Source of the DNA: Bacillus pumilus
Lineage (GTDB): Bacteria > Bacillota > Bacilli > Bacillales > Bacillaceae
Length of the DNA stretch: 42,817 bases
Direction: 5' to 3'
Assembly (NCBI RefSeq): GCF_002744245.1
Contig: NZ_NKHG01000008.1
Span: forward strand, 1 to 42,817
Part shown: in pieces, positions 27,745 through 34,832 of the stretch
How positions within the stretch are numbered: the stretch's first letter is position 1
Layout: each line of letters begins with the position of its first letter
Translations under genes and position numbers: made by a program
The notes under the pieces: generated by a model
What the model was told of the DNA's origin: nothing
Database searches by the model: none
Seen by the model: only the letters and a program-made list of their open reading frames with translations

Positions 27745-28932
27745 ATGAAAAAGGTGTTTTATTTTGGCTGTGTCTTTTATTTTTTTATTGGGACCATTCA
27801 TGTTTTTTTTGGCAGCTTAGCTCCTTATTTGTTGTCTAGCTATGATAAGGGTCCCGGGGAATTATCTTCTTTAATTTTTTTTCAATTTATTGGTTTTTTG
27901 ACAGGTGTTCTCTTATCCCCAATTCTGGTGAGAAAAAAAGGCTACGGTGCTGTTCTGACCATGGGACTGCTGCTGATGATCGGGTCACTTCTCCTTGGGC
28001 TTTTAGTGCCGGGCTGGACGACACTTGTGCTGGCAGGATTTTTTCTTGGAAGCGGTGCGGGTAGTCTTGAGACAACGGCCGGGGCGTATGTGATTTCGAT
28101 GGCGAACAGTGCAAAACGAATTAGCATTATGGAAGTTTTTTTTGGATTAGGTGCGTTATTATTCCCTCTCGTGATCCTGCTGACTGTCACAGAAGAGACA
28201 TGGCATTATGTGTTTTTATTTCAGGTAGGTGCGCTGACATTCTTCCTCATGCTCTGGCTTGTCTTTATGAACAAACTGCCTCATGAACAGATGGCCGCTC
28301 CTTCTCAAAAGATGAAGAAATCGTCCTTCCTTTTTGACCGTAACAATCGAATGATTGTGGTGATCATGATCTGCTTTGCTTTTTTCTATGCAGGGATTGA
28401 AACGAACTTTGCGAACTTTTTGCCGTCGATCATGCTGGAAAAAGGGGGAGACAATTGGGGTCTCTTTGCTGTCTCTACTTTTTGGACAGCGATTGTCATC
28501 GGGCGGACTATGATTGCAAGAAAAGCAGATCAGCTGCATCCGCTGCGTTTTTTAAAGCTTAGTGCGGCTCTCATGATCCTGCTGCTTGTTGTATTTGCAC
28601 TGACAACCCACATAGCGGCGCAGCTGATTCTCATCTTTTTCATCGGCTTGTGCGCAGCTGGCATGTTTCCAATCGCACTGACTGCATCCGCATTAATGAT
28701 TGAAAATGCCATTGACGAAGCTACGAGTTATTTTATCGCTGCCGCGAGTTTGGGCGGAGCCTGCTTGTCCTTTTTGATTGGATTTAGTCTTGAATGGGCG
28801 GGGGCAGCAAGTGCCGTCTTTGTTTTCGCTTTTTTAGCCGTTCTTCTGTTTGCGGCTGCCATTCAAATGAATCGCTCTCGGAAAAAAGAAACGGTTCTCA
28901 CTCAGCAGTCGGCGCTGAAAGCAGATGAGTAA
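27745..28932 (+). CDS. glcP: GlcP-like MFS sugar transporter
   Basis: Major facilitator superfamily protein of 395 residues with about 12 membrane segments. It resembles B. subtilis GlcP (YhjI), a glucose/mannose:H+ symporter encoded beside ntdABC. Shared blocks are LIFFQFIGFLTGVLLSP, GAGSLETTAGAYVI, EVFFGLGALLFPL and FFYAGIETNFANFLPSIM. Its place after ntdC suggests it supplies glucose for kanosamine synthesis or exports the product; the latter is my inference. Start ATG follows GAGGAAG. Confidence 0.85.
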   Translation: MKKVFYFGCVFYFFIGTIHVFFGSLAPYLLSSYDKGPGELSSLIFFQFIGFLTGVLLSPILVRKKGYGAVLTMGLLLMIGSLLLGLLVPGWTTLVLAGFFLGSGAGSLETTAGAYVISMANSAKRISIMEVFFGLGALLFPLVILLTVTEETWHYVFLFQVGALTFFLMLWLVFMNKLPHEQMAAPSQKMKKSSFLFDRNNRMIVVIMICFAFFYAGIETNFANFLPSIMLEKGGDNWGLFAVSTFWTAIVIGRTMIARKADQLHPLRFLKLSAALMILLLVVFALTTHIAAQLILIFFIGLCAAGMFPIALTASALMIENAIDEATSYFIAAASLGGACLSFLIGFSLEWAGAASAVFVFAFLAVLLFAAAIQMNRSRKKETVLTQQSALKADE

Positions 28933-28995
28933 GCAGCTTTTAGCTTATCAAATCGCCTCCTTTCTTCTTCGGGTCAACCTGAAAAGATGACAAAG

Positions 28996-29039
28996 GACTT
29001 GTACTAAAACACCGAGTGTTTGAATAACATGTACAAGTC
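28996..29039. promoter_or_regulatory. Nested palindromes in the ycgF promoter (operator candidate)
   Basis: An outer inverted repeat, GACTTGTAC (28996-29004) and GTACAAGTC (29031-29039), encloses a perfect inner one, AAACAC-CGA-GTGTTT (29007-29021). TTGTAC at 28999 and GAATAA at 29022 are 17 nt apart and could be the promoter, which would put the inner palindrome exactly in the spacer, as with many TetR-type repressors. Confidence 0.55.
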
Positions 29040-29062
29040 AGCATCAAAAGGAGGACGTGTAT

Positions 29063-29692
29063 GTGACGGTGTTTTTTGGATATATCTTTTTAGGGTTGTC
29101 ACTTTCAGCGCCTGTTGGGCCAGTCAATGCAGCCCAAATTGACAGAGGGATTAAAAGTGGATTTTGGCACGCGTGGATTTTTGGTGTGGGGGCCATGGCT
29201 GCGGATATTGTGTATATGCTCCTCATTTATTTTGGTGTCGCCCAGCTTTTGACCGCACCTCTTGTGAAAACCTTTTTGTGGCTGTTCGGCTTTTTCGTTT
29301 TGACCTATACCGGAATCGAAAGCCTTCGTAAAATCAATTTGCAGGAGAGCCCGAAAAAGGACGGAGGACATACATCGATCGGACATTCGTTCATAACAGG
29401 GTTTTTCATTTCTCTTTCCAATCCGCTCAGTATTTTATTTTGGCTTGGAATCTATGGCAGCATTTTGGCCAATACGATTGAAAAGTATGGGGCCTCCCAA
29501 ATGCTGATGTACAGTTTAGCCATTTTTATCGGCATGCTCATATGGGATTTTTGTATGGCGTTACTCGCCAGTACGTTTAGGCGCTATTTAAATGAGCGGA
29601 TGTTGCATGGATTATCTGTTCTTGCCGGTCTATCTTTACTTGGCTTCGGTGCCTATTTTGGATATCAAGGTATTATGGCGTTGATTGGGTAG
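29063..29692 (+). CDS. ycgF: LysE-family amino acid exporter YcgF
   Basis: LysE/RhtB-family efflux protein, 209 residues, same length as B. subtilis YcgF. It has about six membrane segments and the family motif SLSAPVGPVNAAQI near the N-terminus, followed by GFFISLSNPLSILFWLGIYGS in the middle. Such proteins export amino acids or analogues; the substrate is unknown. GTG at 29063 is chosen over GTG at 29057 because AAGGAGG is then 8 nt upstream and the start MTVFFGYI aligns with YcgF. B. subtilis has regulator ycgE next to it; here it is absent. Confidence 0.9.
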   Translation: MTVFFGYIFLGLSLSAPVGPVNAAQIDRGIKSGFWHAWIFGVGAMAADIVYMLLIYFGVAQLLTAPLVKTFLWLFGFFVLTYTGIESLRKINLQESPKKDGGHTSIGHSFITGFFISLSNPLSILFWLGIYGSILANTIEKYGASQMLMYSLAIFIGMLIWDFCMALLASTFRRYLNERMLHGLSVLAGLSLLGFGAYFGYQGIMALIG

Positions 29693-29700
29693 AAGAAATA

Positions 29701-29733
29701 AAAAAACAGACTGATCGTCCAGTCTGTTTTTTG
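29701..29733 (+). terminator. Terminator after ycgF
   Basis: AAACAGACTG and CAGTCTGTTT form a perfect 10-bp stem with a 6-nt loop and T-run. Confidence 0.9.
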
Positions 29734-29768
29734 TCCTATTTGACAGAAATAGGACACTCTTCAATAAT
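29732..29768 (+). promoter_or_regulatory. Sigma-A promoter with 10-bp inverted repeat over the -35
   Basis: TTGACA (29740-29745) and AATAAT (29763-29768) are 17 nt apart, a near-consensus promoter. A perfect inverted repeat, TGTCCTATTT (29732-29741) and AAATAGGACA (29747-29756) around GACAG, covers the -35 element. It is a likely operator for the downstream small membrane protein gene. Confidence 0.65.
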
Positions 29769-29803
29769 GATGGAAGATACATTTATTCGAAGGAGCTTTT
29801 GCC

Positions 29804-30187
29804 ATGCGTATTTTCCTACCAGTATTCAACTATGTGTGTATGCTGATTCTGTCTGTTATCACAGCGACATTTGTTTATACGATCCTATTCTCCACGCCTG
29901 AAGCCGGATTCGGTCATGTGGAGATCACCAGTCTTTTTATTTTGATCGCTTATGTCCTATTTGCTGCACCTATACAAATTGTTTTACACCGTCACCCTAA
30001 GAAGTTTCGAAGCCGTGATTTATTGGTTTATTTTATCTCGGCATGGGTGGTTTGTTCGGCGCTGGCATTATGGATTGATTATGGATTTGTCGTATTCATT
30101 AGCTACAAAGTCTATCTATTTAGCTTTTGCGCGGCTCTCATTTATTGGTTGTTGGATTCCGCCTTTTTAATGAAGAACCAATCATAG
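29804..30187 (+). CDS. Small four-span membrane protein
   Basis: Protein of 127 residues with four hydrophobic segments (about 8-28, 42-62, 74-92, 98-118) and a positively charged loop HRHPKKFRSRDL in the middle. The length and topology resemble the UPF0715 family of small Bacillus membrane proteins (YwlA/YoaG-like), but I am not certain of that assignment. AAGGAG lies 9 nt before the ATG, and it has its own promoter with an overlapping inverted repeat. Its 3' end overlaps the convergent minus-strand gene by 6 nt. Function unknown. Confidence 0.7.
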   Translation: MRIFLPVFNYVCMLILSVITATFVYTILFSTPEAGFGHVEITSLFILIAYVLFAAPIQIVLHRHPKKFRSRDLLVYFISAWVVCSALALWIDYGFVVFISYKVYLFSFCAALIYWLLDSAFLMKNQS

Positions 30188-30472
30188 AGGCTTTTCCCTT
30201 TTCTTCTCCTGAAGATGAACGTGTATGACCTTCGAGAATCCGCTTGATACAAAAGCGAGTGCCGTCATCAAAAGAACCCAGTATAGATTGCTAAGGTCAA
30301 ATCCAGTGTAAGCAAAGATGAAAATCGCGGAGAGCACAAACGTTAACATGAGGACAGTCCATATCCGTTTGAATAGAAGATAACCAATGAATCCCCAAAT
30401 GAAAGCCAACACTGGCAGTGTAAATAAGATCAGATACATAGGATGGAGAAAAAGTAGACGCATGCCATTCAC
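30182..30472 (-). CDS. Small three-span membrane protein
   Basis: Protein of 96 residues with three hydrophobic segments (about 8-33, 38-55, 62-80) and a basic tail (QEKKREKPL). It could belong to the small DUF2651-type Bacillus membrane proteins, but I cannot confirm that. AAAAAGGGTG precedes the first ATG by about 5 nt; a second ATG three codons in (MRLLF) has better spacing. It is convergent with and overlaps the preceding gene by 6 nt. Function unknown. Confidence 0.65.
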   Translation of the reverse strand: MNGMRLLFLHPMYLILFTLPVLAFIWGFIGYLLFKRIWTVLMLTFVLSAIFIFAYTGFDLSNLYWVLLMTALAFVSSGFSKVIHVHLQEKKREKPL

Positions 30473-30637
30473 ACCCTTTTCATTGATGATGACCGACTCT
30501 ATTAGATAGAGGCGGCATGATGATTATATGCAGAAGCTTATTCATACATGATTGGATAAAAGAAAGCAAACTCCTGCTCCATTCTGCAAAAAGATCCACC
30601 TTGTGAATGCGCAAGGAAAGTCGTTGAAGGACAGTCA

Positions 30638-30666
30638 CCACAGCCTATTTTTCTCATAGGCTGTGG
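30638..30666 (+). promoter_or_regulatory. Hairpin in the ycgG leader
   Basis: CCACAGCCTA and TAGGCTGTGG form a perfect 10-bp stem with a 9-nt loop, 28 nt before the ycgG start. No T-run follows the stem. It could be an operator or an mRNA structure next to the Shine-Dalgarno site (GAGGTGG). Confidence 0.5.
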
Positions 30667-30694
30667 AGAAGACGCTAAAACGAGGTGGAAGATA

Positions 30695-31453
30695 ATGGCC
30701 CAGCTGTATGCAAAAAGTTGCCTGGATCAAAATCTACGATCACTAGAAGAATGGAAGCAGGATGCTTTCACACAATTTGGAGAGATGGTAGGAGATGAGG
30801 CAGATACATTTCCTTGTGTACCTGGCAGACAAGGATTTTTTCTCGATCATTTGCGTTATGGATTTGTCGGTGATCCTCGGGGAGATGAGGCAGTGAATGA
30901 GTTAGCAGAGCTCTTAAGGGATTATCAAAGCTGTTCTAGGCAAACCGGTCAATATGCTTCATTCATCTGCTTTTTTGAAACGCCTCAGGATTTGAAAGAA
31001 CGTTCGATTGAAGAGTTTGAGGAGCGGTTCTGGGAGTTGGTTCAGCGATTACATCAAAAGGATGAAATGAAATGGCCTGAGGAAATTCCAACAGATCCTG
31101 AGCATCATGAATGGGAATTTTGTTTTCATGGAGAGCCCTATTTTATTTTGTGCTCGACACCCGCGCATCGTCTTCGAAAAAGTCGACATTTCCCTTATTT
31201 CATGATGGCGTTTCAGCCAAGGTGGGTGTTCGAGAAGATGAATGGATCAACCACATTTGGGCAAAAAATGAGCAAACTCGTTCGGAAGCGGCTCAAAGCG
31301 TATGATCAAGTAGATGTACACCCTGCGTTAAAATGGTACGGAGATCAGAAAAATGTAGAGTGGAAGCAATATTTTCTATCAGATGAAGAGGCGGAGAAAC
31401 GAGCCTCCGCCAAATGTCCATTTACTGCATTAAAAAACATGATGAAATTATGA
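30695..31453 (+). CDS. ycgG: YqcI/YcgG family protein
   Basis: Soluble protein of 252 residues of the YqcI/YcgG family, which has no established function. Characteristic blocks are FPCVPGRQGFFLDHLRYGFVGDP (about 40-62), FICFFETP and the C-terminal signature AKCPFTALKN, where the Cys-Pro-Phe is conserved. Some relatives are heme-thiolate-like or biosynthetic oxygenases in natural-product clusters, so a redox role is possible but unproven. It overlaps the convergent ycgH gene by 6 nt. Synteny ycgF-ycgG-ycgH-ycgI-nadE is as in B. subtilis, apart from the two small membrane genes inserted before it. Confidence 0.85.
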   Translation: MAQLYAKSCLDQNLRSLEEWKQDAFTQFGEMVGDEADTFPCVPGRQGFFLDHLRYGFVGDPRGDEAVNELAELLRDYQSCSRQTGQYASFICFFETPQDLKERSIEEFEERFWELVQRLHQKDEMKWPEEIPTDPEHHEWEFCFHGEPYFILCSTPAHRLRKSRHFPYFMMAFQPRWVFEKMNGSTTFGQKMSKLVRKRLKAYDQVDVHPALKWYGDQKNVEWKQYFLSDEEAEKRASAKCPFTALKNMMKL

Positions 31454-32797
31454 TACGGTCTGATCCTGCTTCCACTTTTTCCTCATAATTAGCACCATGA
31501 TGGCAATCACTGCAATGATCCCAAGGCTGATAAAAAAGCCAGGTCGTCCGCTTGCCTCTGTCAGTGTCCCTGAAACGGCGGCTCCGATTAAGAGCAGCGC
31601 AAGAATCATTTCGCACGTTTGGCGAGTCGATGGCTTTGATAGCTTTTTACTTGAGAACAGAATGAACACCCATGTATAAAGAAGAGTAAGACCGGCGGCT
31701 GTTGTTAGATGCTCGTAGATGTGTTTGGACAAAAAGAGTGCAAGCAAAATCGAGACAATTAATCCTGCAGCGGTTAAGATGATCGAAGACCATCTGACAT
31801 GAGATGGTTCTTTTTGTTTAAAACAAGCAGGTGCATCTTGATGCTCTGACATTGTGCCAAGCAGAGTCGTAACCGCATATAGAGAGGCAACCAATGTAGA
31901 AAAACCGGCAATAATGAAAATGCCATTAAAGATATGAAGAAAAATCGACAAATGAAATGGCTCTAATGATGTAATAAATGGACTGCTGTTCTTGTTAAAG
32001 GCCGTCACTGGTACAAGCAAGAGAGCAAGTCCGATCGAGACGATATAAATGACTGCTAGAATGATGAGCATGACACGACCAGATTTTGCGGCGTCCTTCG
32101 GGTCTTTTAAGTGAAACGCCATCAGCCCCATCACTTCAATTCCCCCGAATGCGTAAAACGCATAAATCAACCCATTCCAGAGTCCAAGCGGTCCAATCGG
32201 CATCCATTCGTGATCTTTGTTTGGCAGATGCAGGGACGGTTTATGATCTGTGAGAATACCGCATAGGACAAGGACAGCGAGGATCATAAACAGCAGGATC
32301 GCCCCTGTCTTCAGAACCGCAAGGACGTTTTCCGTCTTTTGAAAAGAAGAAAGCCCAATGATAATCACGAAAAGGGCAAGAGCCGAATAAATCGCAGAAA
32401 ACACCCATAGCGGAACGGATGGAAACCAGTGACGGGTAAAAAGAGAAATTGCCGTCAGCTGACTCCCCGTAATCAGCATTTCTGAAAACCAATACACCCA
32501 GCCATTGCTAAAACCCGCCCAGCGCCCATACGCTTTACGAGCATAGGAACAAAACGACCCTTTATCTGGGTTATCGGCTGTCATTGCAGCCAAATGTTTA
32601 AAGACAAGATATGTGCCGACCGCAGCAAGTAAAAATGAAATGCAGACGGAAAAACCGGACTTTGTAATGGCGATGCTGGAACCAAGGAAGAAGCCAGTGC
32701 CAATTGTACAGCCGACTCCGATGAGAGAAAGCTGCCACCAAGATAAGGATTGTTCTTCTTTCAATGCATGTGCAACACCTTTCCAATTCAATAACAT
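31448..32797 (-). CDS. ycgH: Amino acid permease YcgH
   Basis: APC-superfamily amino acid permease, 449 residues with 12 predicted membrane segments. The first segment carries the unwound-helix motif IGVGCTIGTGFFLGSS, which binds the amino-acid backbone in this family. The block YAFGGIEVMGLMAFHLKDP lies near TM6. Substrate not predictable. The start ATG has GAGGCGG about 10 nt upstream. Divergent from ycgI with a 79-nt gap. Confidence 0.9.
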   Translation of the reverse strand: MLLNWKGVAHALKEEQSLSWWQLSLIGVGCTIGTGFFLGSSIAITKSGFSVCISFLLAAVGTYLVFKHLAAMTADNPDKGSFCSYARKAYGRWAGFSNGWVYWFSEMLITGSQLTAISLFTRHWFPSVPLWVFSAIYSALALFVIIIGLSSFQKTENVLAVLKTGAILLFMILAVLVLCGILTDHKPSLHLPNKDHEWMPIGPLGLWNGLIYAFYAFGGIEVMGLMAFHLKDPKDAAKSGRVMLIILAVIYIVSIGLALLLVPVTAFNKNSSPFITSLEPFHLSIFLHIFNGIFIIAGFSTLVASLYAVTTLLGTMSEHQDAPACFKQKEPSHVRWSSIILTAAGLIVSILLALFLSKHIYEHLTTAAGLTLLYTWVFILFSSKKLSKPSTRQTCEMILALLLIGAAVSGTLTEASGRPGFFISLGIIAVIAIMVLIMRKKWKQDQTVS

Positions 32798-32876
32798 TAG
32801 CTTGTGACCGCCTCTTTTTTTTATACATGATCAAGGAGACGTTTTGGGCATACTGTCATAGAAAGGAGTGCATGTG

Positions 32877-33473
32877 ATGAATGGAGAATTCGTCATTTTA
32901 CCAAAAGATGGACACGGCTTTCGCTTAGGAAAAGGTCAATGTATGCGAGTGATTGATGTCGAAGGTCAGCAAGTAGCTGATGTGATGGCGTATCATGAGA
33001 AGGATTTTTATGAAAAATTTGATCAAGGCGCTACAATGGACAGCTTGTCCTCCTCCAAAGTGAAAAAGGGCGATAAGCTCTATTCTAATTTATATAAACC
33101 GATGTTTACGGTCATTGAAGATACAGTGGAATGTCATGATTTACACATGCCTGCCTGCCGCCAAGAAATGTATCAGCTCTTATATGGCCGAACGCACTTA
33201 GAGGTCATGCATACATGCTACGATAATCTGCGGACAGCCTTTGAGCCGTTCGGTATTCCGAAGGAGGATATGTATTATCCTTTTAATGCTTTTATGAATA
33301 CAGTCATTGATGAAAAAGGAAAGCTGTCAGTGGAGCTGCCAAAATCACTGCCCGGTGACTACATTCGCCTCCGTGCGGAAATGGATCTCATTGTGGCGGT
33401 GTCCGCATGCCCGGCTGACATTGGCAAATGTAATGGTGCAAGCTGTACATCCATACGGGTGGAAATTGATTGA
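32877..33473 (+). CDS. ycgI: DUF1989 (urea carboxylase-associated) protein YcgI
   Basis: Soluble protein of 198 residues, the length of B. subtilis YcgI. It belongs to the DUF1989 family, often beside urea carboxylase, and forms a beta-rich cupin-like fold. Conserved residues seen are the Cys/His-rich MHTCYDNL block, FNAFMNT and the C-terminal SACPADIGKCNGASCTSIRVEI with several cysteines, suggesting metal binding. The upstream in-frame GTG at 32868 overlaps AAAGGAG, so the ATG at 32877 is used. Activity in this context is unknown; no urea carboxylase is nearby. Confidence 0.88.
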   Translation: MNGEFVILPKDGHGFRLGKGQCMRVIDVEGQQVADVMAYHEKDFYEKFDQGATMDSLSSSKVKKGDKLYSNLYKPMFTVIEDTVECHDLHMPACRQEMYQLLYGRTHLEVMHTCYDNLRTAFEPFGIPKEDMYYPFNAFMNTVIDEKGKLSVELPKSLPGDYIRLRAEMDLIVAVSACPADIGKCNGASCTSIRVEID

Positions 33474-33485
33474 AAAATGAAAGGC

Positions 33486-33525
33486 CATTCACAAACGACT
33501 TGGTCTCTTTCGCTTGTGAATGTTT
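33486..33525 (+). terminator. Weak terminator after ycgI
   Basis: CATTCACAAACG and CGCTTGTGAATG form a 12-bp stem with one mismatch, but only three T residues follow, so termination would be partial. Confidence 0.45.
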
Positions 33526-33577
33526 GATCATTCATGAAAAAGGGGAACGTCTAAAAAAAATATCCTTTATCAAAACA

Positions 33578-33586
33578 TGGTATAAT
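33578..33586 (+). promoter_or_regulatory. Extended -10 promoter of nadE
   Basis: TGGTATAAT is a perfect extended -10 (TGnTATAAT). No good -35 is present at 17 nt upstream, as is usual for extended -10 promoters. It lies about 85 nt before the nadE start. Confidence 0.65.
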
Positions 33587-33672
33587 TAAATTTCTAAAAT
33601 CGTTATCAAACCAATTGAATTGAGAGTAAAACCTGTTCTCTTCATGTAGAGGATGCTTAGGAGGAAAAGTGT

Positions 33673-34494
33673 ATGAGTTTGCAGAAAAAGATCAGCCAAG
33701 AGTTGCATGTGCAGCCCTCAATTGACCCAAAGCAGGAGATCGAAAAACGGGTTGGATTTCTAAAGGATTACGTGAAACAGACCGGAGCAAAAGGATTTGT
33801 CCTCGGCATTAGCGGCGGACAGGATTCGACGCTTGCAGGTCGTCTCGCTCAGCTGGCTGTGCAAGAGCTGCGTCAAGAAGGAAAAGAAGATGCTGTCTTT
33901 ATTGCGGTGCGTCTCCCGCATGGTGTGCAGCAGGATGAAGACGATGCTCAGCTGGCGCTATCATTTATTCAGCCAGACAAGTCTTGGAAATATGATATAG
34001 CGCCTGCCGTGACTGCATTTAGTGATCAATATCAAAAGGAAGCAGGCGGCCCGCTGTCTGACTTTAATAAAGGGAATGTCAAAGCACGCATGCGAATGAT
34101 CGCACAGTATGCCATCGGCGGACAGGAGGGCTTACTTGTAATCGGTACAGATCATGCGGCAGAAGCAGTGACTGGCTTCTTTACAAAGTATGGTGATGGC
34201 GGTGCGGATGTCCTTCCGCTCACAGGTCTAACCAAACGCCAAGGCCGGAATCTGTTAGAAGCTCTTCAAGCACCGGAACGCCTGTATTTAAAGAAACCGA
34301 CAGCCGATCTGTTGGATGACAAGCCTCAGCAAACGGATGAAACAGAACTTGGGATGACATACAATGAAATTGATGATTACTTAGAAGGAAAACCAGTTTC
34401 AGACCAAGCAGCAGAAGCGATTGAAAAACGCTATATTCAATCAGAACATAAACGTCAAGTGCCGGCTTCTATGTTTGATGACTGGTGGAAATAA
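33673..34494 (+). CDS. nadE: NH3-dependent NAD+ synthetase
   Basis: Final enzyme of NAD+ synthesis, converting deamido-NAD+ with ATP and ammonia to NAD+. Length 273 residues, no glutaminase domain. The PP-loop is [14 protein letters not shown] near residue 46, with VRLPHG following and [22 protein letters not shown] near 160, both conserved for deamido-NAD binding. C-terminus ends with the family [15 protein letters not shown]. Monocistronic with its own promoter and terminator. Confidence 0.98.
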   Translation: MSLQKKISQELHVQPSIDPKQEIEKRVGFLKDYVKQTGAKGFVLGISGGQDSTLAGRLAQLAVQELRQEGKEDAVFIAVRLPHGVQQDEDDAQLALSFIQPDKSWKYDIAPAVTAFSDQYQKEAGGPLSDFNKGNVKARMRMIAQYAIGGQEGLLVIGTDHAAEAVTGFFTKYGDGGADVLPLTGLTKRQGRNLLEALQAPERLYLKKPTADLLDDKPQQTDETELGMTYNEIDDYLEGKPVSDQAAEAIEKRYIQSEHKRQVPASMFDDWWK

Positions 34495-34507
34495 GAAAAT
34501 GACGGAT

Positions 34508-34536
34508 ACCTCTCCAATGATGGAGGGGTTTTTTTA
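34508..34536 (+). terminator. Terminator after nadE
   Basis: ACCTCTCCA and TGGAGGGGT form a 9-bp stem (one G-U) with a 4-nt loop followed by a T-run. Confidence 0.88.
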
Positions 34537-34564
34537 TGTGAAATTTCAGCTGAATTTGACAGGA

Positions 34565-34671
34565 TGAATCGAACATGGTTCATTAAATAAGTAGAACGAT
34601 CTACATAAGTCTGTTTTACTAAATAAAGGGTGAATTAATAGATATGGGAGTAAAATAATTAGTTCGATTCA
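34565..34671. repeat. 10-bp inverted repeat upstream of the catabolic operon
   Basis: TGAATCGAAC (34565-34574) and GTTCGATTCA (34662-34671) are perfect reverse complements 87 nt apart. Between them GTAGA-ACGA-TCTAC (34591-34604) is a small palindrome, and next to the left arm GAAC-ATG-GTTC (34571-34581) is another. A dimeric regulator binding both arms with DNA looping is one explanation. Confidence 0.5.
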
Positions 34672-34711
34672 CTTAATTTATCATCAAATGACAGTATTTT
34701 CAGAAAAAAGA

Positions 34712-34740
34712 TTGACGACAAAAACGAATGCGCTTACAAT
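34712..34740 (+). promoter_or_regulatory. Sigma-A promoter of the catabolic operon with overlapping cre
   Basis: TTGACG (34712-34717) and TACAAT (34735-34740) are exactly 17 nt apart. The reverse strand of 34725-34738 reads TGTAAGCGCATTCG, matching 12 of 14 positions of the cre consensus TGWAARCGYTWNCW and lying over spacer and -10. CcpA bound there would block RNA polymerase, so the operon should be off on glucose. Confidence 0.75.
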
Positions 34741-34768
34741 AAAACCACATTCCAAAAAGTGAAATTAA

Positions 34769-34785
34769 ATTCCACTAGACGGAAT
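34769..34785. promoter_or_regulatory. Palindrome downstream of the catabolic operon promoter
   Basis: ATTCC-ACTAGAC-GGAAT is a 17-bp palindrome about 22 nt after the predicted transcription start. A further ATTCC lies at 34749-34753. Position suits a roadblock repressor; its regulator is not in the window. Confidence 0.4.
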
Positions 34786-34832
34786 ATGAGGAGCTTCATC
34801 TTCAAAAATAAGCTAAAGGAATGAGTCACACA

